In this document: positions 11,780 through 22,119 of the stretch, one piece after another
Layout: each line of letters begins with the position of its first letter
Position numbering within the stretch: the first letter of the stretch is position 1
Source of the DNA: Congeria kusceri
Taxonomy: Eukaryota; Mollusca; Bivalvia; Myida; Dreissenidae
Assembly (NCBI GenBank): GCA_027627225.1
Contig: CM051024.1
Location: 43,909,847-43,973,846 of the forward strand
Length of the DNA stretch: 64,000 nucleotides
Reading direction: 5' to 3'
Program-made: the position numbers and the translations under genes
The notes under the pieces: model-generated
Databases searched by the model: none
Seen by the model: only the letters and a program-made list of their open reading frames with translations
Told to the model about the DNA's origin: nothing

Positions 11780-12614
11780 TTTTCTCATTTTTAAATAATT
11801 TATTTTTGTTTCACAGAACATTTGCTACTTCTTGACAAAGAGGACATTTCTAAAATATAATATTCTGTGAGGAACTTCCTTTAAGCATTTTAAAACATTA
11901 CCAAACATTGTCGCACAACACCTTTGCTGATACGGTTGAAAAGCTTGTATTCATAATAATTTATCTATTTTTAATATTTAGCATAGTGTTTGTTTTTAAG
12001 GTTTGAATTGAATTTTGCTTAACGCCAAGGTTATTTCTCTTCGACAAATTAATCGACTGTCTTCCACGGAGATTGCCCGATAATAAAACTGATAACCATC
12101 ATTTTTCACTAAATACCCAGTAGGTACATTAGGAGAATGTGCTGGTTATGAAAATTTAATGACATAATGTCTGAATGCAATTACAAGTAAGACAATTATG
12201 TTTGTAGCCCAAAGACAGACAATGATATTGTACAATGGACAAAGAATTTGGCTCATCAGGTTTCTTGCCTGACAATATTTTTCACTTTCAATTGAAAGTT
12301 GTTTGGACAGGCCTGATACATTTAATTTGTACATAGTATTGTAAGCTGTTTTAAGCGGCTGTAAGGTTTTCACACCTGTTAACGATTTTTAATCAGTGGC
12401 GTACGTTTTACAATGGACCTCAATTCATCAGCTGCACATTTTACAACAGATACAATTCAGATCGGCATTATTGACAGACAAAAACTAACCTAACTACACA
12501 ATGGCAATATATATTTTAAAATCTGATTTTATTACCCGGCAATATCTATTTCAACGTCACATTTAGAAAATTATAAATCGCTAAACAATGTCTCTGTTCA
12601 AGTTATATTTATAA
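11780..12614. other. unique AT-rich segment with no recognised gene
   Basis: Nothing recognisable. The minus-strand frame at 12146-12373 shows no homology and is kept in the duplicate only because the whole block is duplicated. Confidence 0.5.
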
Positions 12615-13477
12615 TGTTACCGGCTGATTGAAATTACAGTGCTGCAGTATAAACAATGTAGCCAGTTTTGACCCCAGGGGCATAATTTGAACAATCTTTG
12701 TAGAGGACCACTATACTATGTTACATACCAAATATAAAACCTCAGTGCCTTGTGGTTTCAGAGGAGAAGATTTTTAAAGTAATTTTGCTATTTAAATGTA
12801 TATAAACCATTTGACCCCCAGGATGTGGCCAATTTTGAACCCAGGGACATCATTTAAACAATCTTTGTAGAGGACCATTATACAATGTTACCAACCGAAT
12901 ATGAAACCTCTAGGCCTTGCAGTTTCAGAGCAGAAGATTTTTAAAGTTATTTGGCTATTTAAGTTTGTATAAACCATGTGACCCCCGAGGTGTGGCCAGT
13001 TTTGACCCCAGGGGCATCATTTGAACACTCTTTGTAGAGGACCACTATACAATGTTACATACCAAATATAAAACCTCTGGGCCTTGAGGTTTCAGAGGAA
13101 AAGATTTTTAAAGTCATTTTGCTCTACAAGTCTATATAATCCATGTGACCCCTGGGGCGTGGCCAGTTTTGACCCCGGGGGCATCATTGAACAATCTCAG
13201 TAGAGGAACACTAGAGGATGTCACATATCAAATATGAAAGCTCTGAGCCGTGCGGTTTCATAGGAGATTTTTAAAGTTTCCACTTTTAAAATCTATTTTT
13301 AGCTCTGGTGACCTACATATGCAGCGACCGGAAAGATTTGAACAAATTTGAAAGAGGTCCACCCAAGGATCATTCCTGTAAAGTTTGGTAAAAATCTGCC
13401 AATCGGTTTATGAGATGTTGTTTGAATGAACAGTTGACGACGCACGCACGCACACACGCACAACGGGCGATCACAAA

Positions 13478-13511
13478 AGCTCACCATGAGCACTTTGTGC
13501 TCAGGTGAGCT
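13478..13511 (+). other. 3' terminal hairpin of family-B element, copy 2
   Basis: Same AGCTCACC...GGTGAGCT hairpin as at 7638-7671, followed by AAAA. Confidence 0.6.
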
Positions 13512-13755
13512 AAAACGAAGTCACTATACTCAAACTGATACTTTGCTTAATCTGAAGTGAACACACATGACAAAATTAAAAAAAATTAATCAAGAAGGCC
13601 AAAATGGCTCGCTCACCCGAGGTTAATAACAAAAGGGCCAAGATGGCGGTCGAGTTTAACTAGAACTGCTTCTGACATGATGCCAATACTCCCTGCATGC
13701 CGCTTTGTCACAAGGATATTGATACAAGCAAAAAGTAGTTTTGAAGTGTAAAAAT

Positions 13756-14721
13756 TAGGGATGGGACCGAATACTAAAATCAATATTCGAATATTCGTTT
13801 TAGGTATTCGAATATATTCGAATACTCGTTTTGTAAATACTACTATATACTACTATATACGGCACCCTGTCCAAATATTTACCTATCCGAAATATATATA
13901 CTACGTGTACATAGTTGTTTTACCTTGTTTCAGAGGTAAACGAGCGACATAACTTTGTGAGTGTTAGGCAAATATAAAGAAATGTAAGATATTGTTAAAT
14001 GTATTGTTAATTAATTTGTTAATCGTTCCGGTTTTTTGTCAGAACCATAAAGCTTGTATCTGCTGTGCAGATTACACGTTGCCTGGGTTATGTCTAATGA
14101 CTGCATAAAGTACTTCCAAGCACATGATGGTGGCATTGTTTAATAATAAAGACTCTTGTATAATATACAGTGTTGATATAATGGAGAATAATTTACAAGT
14201 GACGTATATAGTAAGATTGACCAGATCATGCTAATTTTTTTAAAGAAATTGATTGGCTGATAATGGATTCATTTTGATTGGTTTACTTCGAGAGTAATTG
14301 TAATTTACTGTAAACAAGTTAAGGATAATAAACAACAATGTACGCCTTGTGCAAACTGTGAAACCGTTATCACAACATGGCCCAGTTTTGTTATTTGTGG
14401 ATACAATGCGTCATATTCGCGTCTCCTACAAACCGTTAACTCGCGGCCCTTGAACAGACGTGGCCCCCTGCCAATTATCAATTGTCGTTAATTGGACATG
14501 TTAAGCATGTGTTGTAAAAACGTTACACTGCCCCCGCCCACCTGCTAGGCAGGAAATATGACTGGAATTCATGTTAACTTTGCAATCAAACTGGAAAAAA
14601 AATGATTTTTTAAAGAAATTTTGTTCTTTAAATAAATGAGAAAATCGAATATTCGTATTCATTTTTTTATATTTGAATATTATCCAATATTCGAATATTC
14701 GAGCATTCGGTCCCATCCCTA
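13756..14721. mobile_element. hAT-like non-autonomous element, copy 2
   Basis: Duplicate of the 7920-8885 element with the same TAGGGATGGGACC ends, the same 966-bp length and the same GTAAAAAT flanks (13748-13755, 14722-14729). The shared insertion site shows it was present before the block duplicated. Confidence 0.85.
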
Positions 14722-15785
14722 GTAAAAATGTATTTCTATTCAGTTGTTTTCGAGAAAATGGCTGATCAAGGACAATTTAAGGAAATAAGTTTGTAAATAA
14801 TGCAACAAAAGTTACAATTCGTATGCACATCCATGCACAAAGTTTTGATTTCAATCCCATCAGTAGTTTTGAGAAAATGGCCAGACAAGGAAAATTGACT
14901 CCGAAACTCCAGAAATAAGGCATCTAGATTTATGAGTCTTGTGCATTGCACTCCATCTAACAAACATCTATCCCTGTATGAAGTTTAACGTCAATCAATT
15001 CAGCAGTTTATGAGAAAATGGTCGGACAAGGACAACTGACAAAGGGGAATAACTCCGCCTAACAACCATCTATCCATGTAGGAAGTTTGCAGTTGATATC
15101 TAAAATTGTTTCAAAGCAATGTCCGGACGAAAAAAAAAGACATACAGACTGACAAGACAAGCCCATTCCAGTAAACCCTATAACAACTTTGTTGTGCGGG
15201 GGGTATAATAAATCATAGTTACTTGTACACATTTTATATCAAATTTAGAGACACTTGAAGAAAAATGTTCTGAAAACAGACAACAATGACAGACAAGAGT
15301 GACACATGGCCTTAAAGTGCTCACCTGCATATGAAGATCTGGGCCTTGCGGTTTCAGAGAAGATTTTGAAGTCATTTTGCTATTTCAGTCTATATAAACC
15401 ATTATTACCGCAGGGGCATATTTTGAACAATCTTTGTAGAGAACCACTATACAATTTGACATACCGAATACGAAACCTCTGGGCCTTCTGGTTTCAGTGG
15501 AAAAGATTTTTTAAGTTCACTTGCCATATAAGTCTATAGAAATCATGTGACCCTGGGGCATGGCTTTTTTAACTCTAGGTGCGTAATCATAACAGTCTTT
15601 GTACAGAACCACTATACAATGTTTCACGCAAAATATTAAACCTCTGGGCCTTGCGGTTTCAGAGGAGATTTATTTTTCAAGTCCAATTACCATATCCCAG
15701 TAAACATTCTTAGTTGGTTAGATGTACACTACACATCGCTAGGTTTTTGCCAATACCTTTCTCTCACCGTCGACAATTTTATCTT

Positions 15786-16011
15786 CGCGTGGAGAATCAC
15801 TGCAATTTTTGGGGTGTTTAAACATTCGCTGTCCACTGCGATTACAAAGTACCACCGTGGACCTGATCGATTACATGGTGGTCCACGTGATCGCGGCGCG
15901 CGTGGAGAATCACTGCAATTTTTGGGGTGTTTAAACATTCGCTGTCCACTGCGATTACAAAGTACCACCGTGGACCTGATCGATTACATGGTGGTCCACG
16001 TGATCGCGGCG
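15786..16011. repeat. 113-bp tandem duplication private to copy 2
   Basis: The segment starting CGCGTGGAGAATCACTGC at 15786 recurs at 15899. Copy 1 has it once (about 9950-10065). It contains near-complementary words CCACCGTGGACC and GGTGGTCCACG, which could form a small hairpin at the breakpoint. Confidence 0.85.
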
Positions 16012-17649
16012 ATTCGCCATGAAATACCGATAAATGGCGTTTGAATACATGAAATTTATTTTACATACATGTATATACATTTGTGCACCGTGTACGTGTA
16101 TTGTTTGCAACTTTGTGTGTTTGTGCTTACAAATTTTGTTAATTCGGTTGCCTCTAAACACCGAATCCCAAAAAGAAATAGAAACATGGAAATTCCACGA
16201 AAACCAAATTTTTCAAACAAAATGCATGAATGTCAGCACAAAAATAAAATGTTAAGTAATGGTGACCTTGACTGCACCAACCCCATATGCAAGCCCAAGC
16301 AAGGTCTCAATATAACGTATCTATGTATAAAGTTTAATTAAAATATCTCAATGTGTTCTCAAGTTATTGAGCAAAAACTGTTTTTCTATTTTTTTAAACG
16401 GTGACCTATACCTTGACCCTGCACACCCCATATGCAATCCCAAGCAAGGTCTCTACAAAAGGTATCTATGTATGAAGTTTTATTAAAAATTTTTATTTTG
16501 TTCTAAAGTTATTGAGCGGAAACCATTTTTTAATTTTTAGTAACAGTGACCTTGACCCCACCCACCCCATACACAATCCCAAGCAAGGTATCCCTGTATC
16601 AAGTTTCATTCAAATATCTCCATTGCGTTCTTAAGTTATTGAGCGGAAACCGTTTTTTAGCTCACCTGAGCACGAAGTAAGCAACAACTGTGTAAGTATC
16701 CAAGTGTTGTAGTTAGCAGTGTTGGTGCTAGATGAAACAGTAAATTCTTCTTAACCTTGTCACGAACGGACGGACAGGACAATCACTATATGCTTCCCGC
16801 ATCAAGATGCCAGGGCATAAAAAAATTGCTCTTAAACACACTATAAGCCAGATTTTAATCACCAAAAGGTTTTCGTCTGTACATACGGAAACTCAAATAC
16901 ATGTATATATGTTGACAGTTAGTTTAGGCTAAACAACACCAATAAAATATGTAAAAACTCGACACTACAACTTGTTGATTTATTCCATATCTAATTGTTT
17001 CCTTCGTTGTGTATTTTTTTTTTATTTGCTGTTAAGTTTTATTGTCACTTTTATCTGCTTTTTTTTTTAAATAATTGATACAAAACAAAGTACATACACA
17101 CTTTAAATCACCATTATTTTGTATTGTCATTTTACTGATATTGCTTCACTTTTTAAATCAAGGATGATCTGTAAAGTGTTTAGTGTCTGTAAAGGTGAAA
17201 TTCACTATGATTTTAACTCAGTTATTATTATGCGACAGTAAGAAGTGCCGTTTGAATATCATGAACGTTTCCCAAATGCATCCATCATTTGATGGAGAAT
17301 GTGAACAGAATATGTTTAAAACAAACTAAAAAAACGTCGGGTAATTTACAGCTTTTAGTGTAGGATCAAATTTTGAGACTCAATTGCGGAAGAAAGTAGT
17401 CCACTATGCAGCGTTCGAATTCATTGATAAATGGTTTAATTAGGCCACGAGCCAAGTAGAATCATGGACATATTATAATCCTATTCATCTCGCTTATTGT
17501 CGATGCAAGTTAAGTTGTTTATGTGTGGTGTTAATAAAGAACAAAATGGAATTCACAGTTTATCGGTAATTACGCAGCAAAGGTCCTAGCAATAGCAGTT
17601 GGTTACACTCCATTAATCTTGTCAGAAAATTACACAATATTTAGGAACA

Positions 17650-17721
17650 GACTCTATGGCCGAGTGGTTAACGCGTTTGAATCTCAAACCGATGGTCGGG
17701 GTTCAATCCCCATGAGGCAGG
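17650..17721 (+). pseudogene. tRNA-like Pol III sequence, copy 2
   Basis: Identical to the sequence at 11703-11774, including box A, box B and the downstream T run. Confidence 0.5.
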
Positions 17722-18546
17722 AATTTTTTTCTCATTTTTAATTAATTTATTTTTGTTTAACAGAACATTTGCTACTTCTTGACAAAGAGGACATTTCTAA
17801 AATATAATATTCTGTGAGGAACTTCCTTTAAGCATTTTAAAACATTACCAAACATTGTCGCACAACACCTTTGCTGATACGGTTGAAAAGCTTGTATTCA
17901 TAATAATTTATCTATTTTTAATATTTAGCATGGTGTTTGTTTTTAAGGTTTGAATTGAATTTTGCTTAACGCCAAGGTTATTTCTCTTCGACAAATTAAT
18001 CGAATGTCTTCCACGGAGATTGCCCGATAATATCATTTTTCACTAAATACCCGGTAGGTACATTAGGAGAATGTGCTGGTTATGAAAATTTAATGACATA
18101 ATGTCTGAATGCAATTACAAGTAAGACAATTATGTTTGTAGCCCAAAGACAGACAATGATATTGTACAATGGACAAAGAATTTGGCTCATCAGGTTTCTT
18201 GCCTGACAATATTTTTCACTTTCAATTGAAAGTTGTTTTGACAGGCCTGATACATTTAATTTGTACATAGTATTGTAAGCTGTTTTAAGCGGCTGTAAGG
18301 TTTTCACACCTGTTAACGTTTTAATCAGTGGCGTACGTTTTACAATGGACCTCAATTCATCAGCTGCACATTTGACAACAGATACAATTCAGATCGGCAT
18401 TATTGACAGACAAAAACTAACCTAACTAAACAATGGCAATATATATTTTAAAATCTGATTTTATTACCCGGCAATATCTATTTCAACGTCACATTTAGAA
18501 AATTATAAATCGCTAAACAATGTCTCTGTTCAAGTTATATTTATAA

Positions 18547-19164
18547 TGTTGACATATGGATTCAACTAAATGGCGTTTTACGAATATTTTCGTTTAATCA
18601 ATAATTTTTGGTGAGAACATATTATCATGCATGAATAACAAGTCGTGTTTGCTGGTTCTGGCTTCTTAACCAGAATTTAAATTCAGTGTTGTTTTTTTAT
18701 TTTTTCACATAAGAACACTGAACGAGCTATTGGCGCAACTATCATATTTTACCAATAAACCATTTATAAGTTTATAACCACTGTATTTAAGGTGACATAT
18801 GATATGGCATATGTCTCCAATTGCCCAGATTGTCCATGATAATGCGTCGAGGTTTTCATTTTAAGTTATTATATGGTCATTTAGGTGACTTCATACAATT
18901 TTATTTTATTTACTGGTTGTAATATACAATTTAAATATGTTTGTATTTTCAATATATTTGCAAAACATTCCAAGAACACACCATAGCGGGTCTTAATTGC
19001 CTACTGTACTAAGTTATTTGGACGAGTCGTTACGATCCATCGGACGCTATAATAATGGACAGTGCACTAACATTTTCAGTAATTACTAGTACAATTGAAT
19101 GTTATAACAGTCATTGAACTTTATTCTTGATTTCTAATATTCTAAATTGGTTCTTATCACGACA
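18547..19164. other. unique AT-rich segment between duplication and satellite
   Basis: No recognisable gene or repeat. Confidence 0.5.
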
Positions 19165-20886
19165 CTTGCGCCTTGCCGGGGGCTTGACTCCCGGGTGCGG
19201 GTTTTCTTTTTTCTTTTTATATCCTTTTACATTCGCGCATAGCTTTCTTTTGTAGTTGGTGTTACTAATAAAGGTTAGATTTAAGTTATTATTACGAAAA
19301 ACTAAAACCCGCGCCCGGGAGTCAAGCCCCCGCACAAGGCACACATTTGCGCCTTGCCGGGGGCTTGACTCCCGGGCGCGGGTTTTCTTTTTTCTGTTTA
19401 TATCCTTTTTCATTCGCGCATAGCTTTCAATTCCTAGTTGGTGTTACTAATAAAGGTTAGATTTAAGTTATATTACGAAAAACTAAAACCCGCGCCCGGG
19501 AGTCAAGCCCCCGCACAAGGCACACAATTGCGCCTTGCCGGGGGATTGACACCAGGGCGCGGGTTTTCTTTTTTCTATTCATATTCTTTTTCATTCGCGC
19601 ATAGCTTTCATTTTTAGTTGGTGTTACTAATAAAGGTTAGATTTAAGTTATTATTACCAGAGACTAAAACCCGCGCCCGGGAGTCAAGCCCCCGCACAAG
19701 GCACACATTTGCGCCTTGCCGGGGGCTTGAATCCCGGGCGCGGGTTTTCTTTTTTCTTTGTATATTCCTTTTCATTCGCGCATAGCTTTCATTTCTAGTT
19801 GGTGTTACTAATAAAGGTTAGATTTAAGTTATATTACGAAAAACTAAAACCGCGCCCGGGAGTCAAGCCCCCGCACCATGCACACATTTGCGCCTTGCCG
19901 GGGGCTTGACTCCCCGGCGCGGGTTTTCTTTTTTCTTTTTATTTTCTTTCTCATTCGCGCATAGCTTTCATTTCCAGATGGTGTTACTAATAAAGGTTAG
20001 ATTTAAGATATATTTCGAAAAACTAAAACCCGCGCCCGGGAGTCAAGCCCCCGCACAAGGCACACATTTGCGCCTTGCCGGGGGCTTGACTCCCGGGCGC
20101 GGGTTTTCTTTTTTCTTTTTATATTCTTTTTCATTCGCGCATAGCTTTCATTTCTAGTTGGTGTTACTAATAAAGGTTAGATTTAAGTTATTTTACGAAA
20201 AACTAAAACCCGCACCCGGGAGTCAAGCCCCCGCACAAGGCACACAATTGCGCCTTGCCGGGGTCTTGACACCAGGGCGCGGGTTTTCTTTTTTCTATTT
20301 ATATTCTTTTTCATTCGCGCATAGCTTTCATTTTTAGTTGGTGTTACTAATAAAGGTTAGATTTAATTTATTATTACCAGAAACTAAAACCCGCGCCCGG
20401 GAGTCAAGCCCCCGCACAAGGCACACATTTGCGCCTTTCCGGGGGCTTGACTCCCGGGCGCGGGTTTTCTTTTTTCTTTTTATATTCTTTTTAATTCGCG
20501 CATAGCTTTCAATTTCTTGTTGGTGTTACTAATAAAGGTTAGATTTAAGTTATATTACGAAAAACTAAAACCCGCGCCCGAGAGTCAAGCCCCCGCACAA
20601 GGCACACATTTGCGCCTTGCCGGGGGCTTGACACCAGGGCGCGGGTTTTCTTTTTTCTTTTTATATTCTTTTTCATTCGCGCATAGCTTTCAATTTCTAG
20701 TTGGTGTTAGTAATAAAGGTTAGATTTAAGTTATATTACGAAAAACTAAAACCCGCGCCCGGGAGTCAAGCCCCCGCACAAGGCACACATTTGCGCCTTG
20801 CCGGGGGCTTGACACCAGGGCGCGGGTTTTCTTTTTTCTATTTATATTATTTTTCATTCGCGCATAGCTTTCATTTCTAGTTCGTG
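19165..20886. repeat. ~180-bp satellite array with internal hairpin, about 10 units
   Basis: The marker GCGCCTTGCCGGGGGCTTGA occurs at 19168, 19349, 19530, 19711, 19890, 20070, 20250, 20431, 20612 and 20793, so the period is 179-181 bp. Each unit holds CCCGCGCCCGGGAGTCAAG, then CCCCCGCACAAGGC, a short spacer, and the inverted counterpart ending in CCCGGGCGCGGG. That gives a GC-rich hairpin with ~33-bp arms. The rest is AT-rich (TTTTCTTTTTTCTTTTTATA, ATAAAGGTTAGATTTAAG). The period is close to a nucleosome repeat. Apparent frames are repeat artefacts. Confidence 0.9.
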
Positions 20887-20923
20887 TTAGGGTTAGGGTT
20901 AAGGTTAGGGTTAGGGTTAAGGG
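20887..20923 (+). repeat. interstitial telomere-type repeats (TTAGGG)
   Basis: Six tandem hexamers, four exact TTAGGG and two TTAAGG variants, directly joined to the last truncated satellite unit at its GTGTTA. TTAGGG is the metazoan telomere repeat. Such a short run inside a window is an interstitial or subtelomeric remnant. Confidence 0.8.
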
Positions 20924-20929
20924 TATAAG

Positions 20930-22119
20930 GTTGAAGCGAGAGTTACGCATTTCAAGTTGCGCATTTTGGCCACGTGCCTTGTTGATTTGTCTTTGTTAGT
21001 GATATATGCTCCAATTGATTTATGGGTAAATTAGAAGTTTGAAAATAGAAATCGCATGATCACTGATGGACGATGTGATGAGTGTTTGTTATTTTATTTG
21101 ATTTTCATTGGATGTATGTGATCACATGACTAATGACCATAATTCTTAGATTGTTTCTGACGCTCTTTAGTCAGTTGCATTTAAGTCTTCATAGTGTTCG
21201 GACGCATGTCATTGTTGTGATTGTGTTTTTGGGATTTTTGTAGAAAAGGATATAATCAAAGGTATGTAGACTGTTAACTATTAGATATCAGAAATAGTTA
21301 ACATGTATAATTGTTGACATAAATGTTAATATGAAATAAGTCATTGTTGTAATACTGATTTTGGTCATGTTTTTTAAGGTGCTGACATATGTGGAATTTT
21401 ATTAATGTTTGCTGATTACATAGCTTTTTACTTTTGTTTTGATGATGATGTTTTGGATAAATAATGAACCTGCGTTATGTTATTATTTTCATTATTATTA
21501 TTGGTATTGAGCATGACACAATAATTCGTGTCAGTATATTGTGTAAAACTGCTGAGAAAGTCATTATTATTTCTTATAAGCTATAATGTTGAATTGGTTA
21601 TTTTTTGTGAACCACACGTTGTTGTTTAATGATGTTGTAACATTTATTACATAAAACAGTGATTGTACATTTCGACGCTATATGATCCTAAATATGTATA
21701 TATTATGATGTTCTTACCCTAGTTAACTCGAGTAAACTCTAAAACTACCATAACCCTGACAATGTACGAATATGGGTAGGTAAGCATGGACCCTTAACCC
21801 ATTTCTCTTACCCTAAACCTTAAATAAAGGGTTAACCCTAAAACACCTTACCTCGTTTATCTAACCCATGACAAACCATAGTTTACTCAGAGTAAACTCT
21901 AATTAAATACAGAATAGAATTAAACTGGGTAGCCCGAAACATTTACCTCATACTGAACCCAACTTCACCTTTACCCGTATCCTTTCCCTAACACTAATGA
22001 TGCTGCTGCTGCTGCCGCTGCTGCTGCTGCTGATGATGATGATGCTGATGATGGTGATGATGACGACGACGATGATGATGATGGCTTTGACATTGCCTTA
22101 TATAAAATGTATATTTCAG
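20930..22119 (+). promoter_or_regulatory. presumed 5' flank and leader intron of gene A
   Basis: No coding frame. A strong donor-like AAAG-GTATGT lies at 21262, and a good acceptor TATATTTCAG ends at 22119, immediately before ATG-ATG. Together they would make an 858-bp intron in the 5' untranslated leader. TTATATAAAA at 22099-22108 could instead be a TATA box. The segment 21716-21990 is peppered with CCCTAA-like words (TTACCCTA, TAACCCTA, TTTCCCTAACAC), which look like decayed telomere repeats on the opposite strand. Confidence 0.35.
21997..22083 (+). repeat. CTG/ATG trinucleotide microsatellite
   Basis: Runs of CTG, then GATGAT and GACGAC, keep a frame open upstream of gene A and would add a Leu/Met stretch. 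It is more likely intronic, because an acceptor-like CAG directly precedes ATG 22120. Confidence 0.8.

Larger units (their letters stand above)
6776..12614. repeat. large direct tandem duplication, copy 1 (~5.84 kb)
   Basis: From 6776 onward the sequence repeats nearly base for base at 12615 onward, at an offset of 5836-5839. Embedded landmarks (the hAT-like element, the reading frames near 8665, 8930 and 9342, the tRNA-like sequence) keep the same spacing. Both junctions and the distal end share the 4-base word TGTT (6776, 12615, 18547), consistent with a microhomology-type tandem duplication. The few differences are single-base changes and short indels. Confidence 0.9.
12615..18546. repeat. 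large direct tandem duplication, copy 2 (~5.93 kb)
   Basis: Second copy of the 6776-12614 block. It differs by scattered substitutions, a few short indels (for example AAACCTC present at ~12736 but missing at ~6897) and one extra 113-bp tandem duplication at 15786-16011. Its right end TGTT-GACATA diverges from the TGTT-ACCGGC junction between copies. Confidence 0.9.

Noticed and set aside
19111..20950. Frames of 68-100 codons on both strands
   Set aside because: They recur with each 180-bp satellite unit and are repeat artefacts.
21997..22119. Extension of gene A upstream through the CTG/ATG microsatellite
   Set aside because: The Leu/Met run is a simple repeat, and TATATTTCAG directly before ATG 22120 looks like a splice acceptor.
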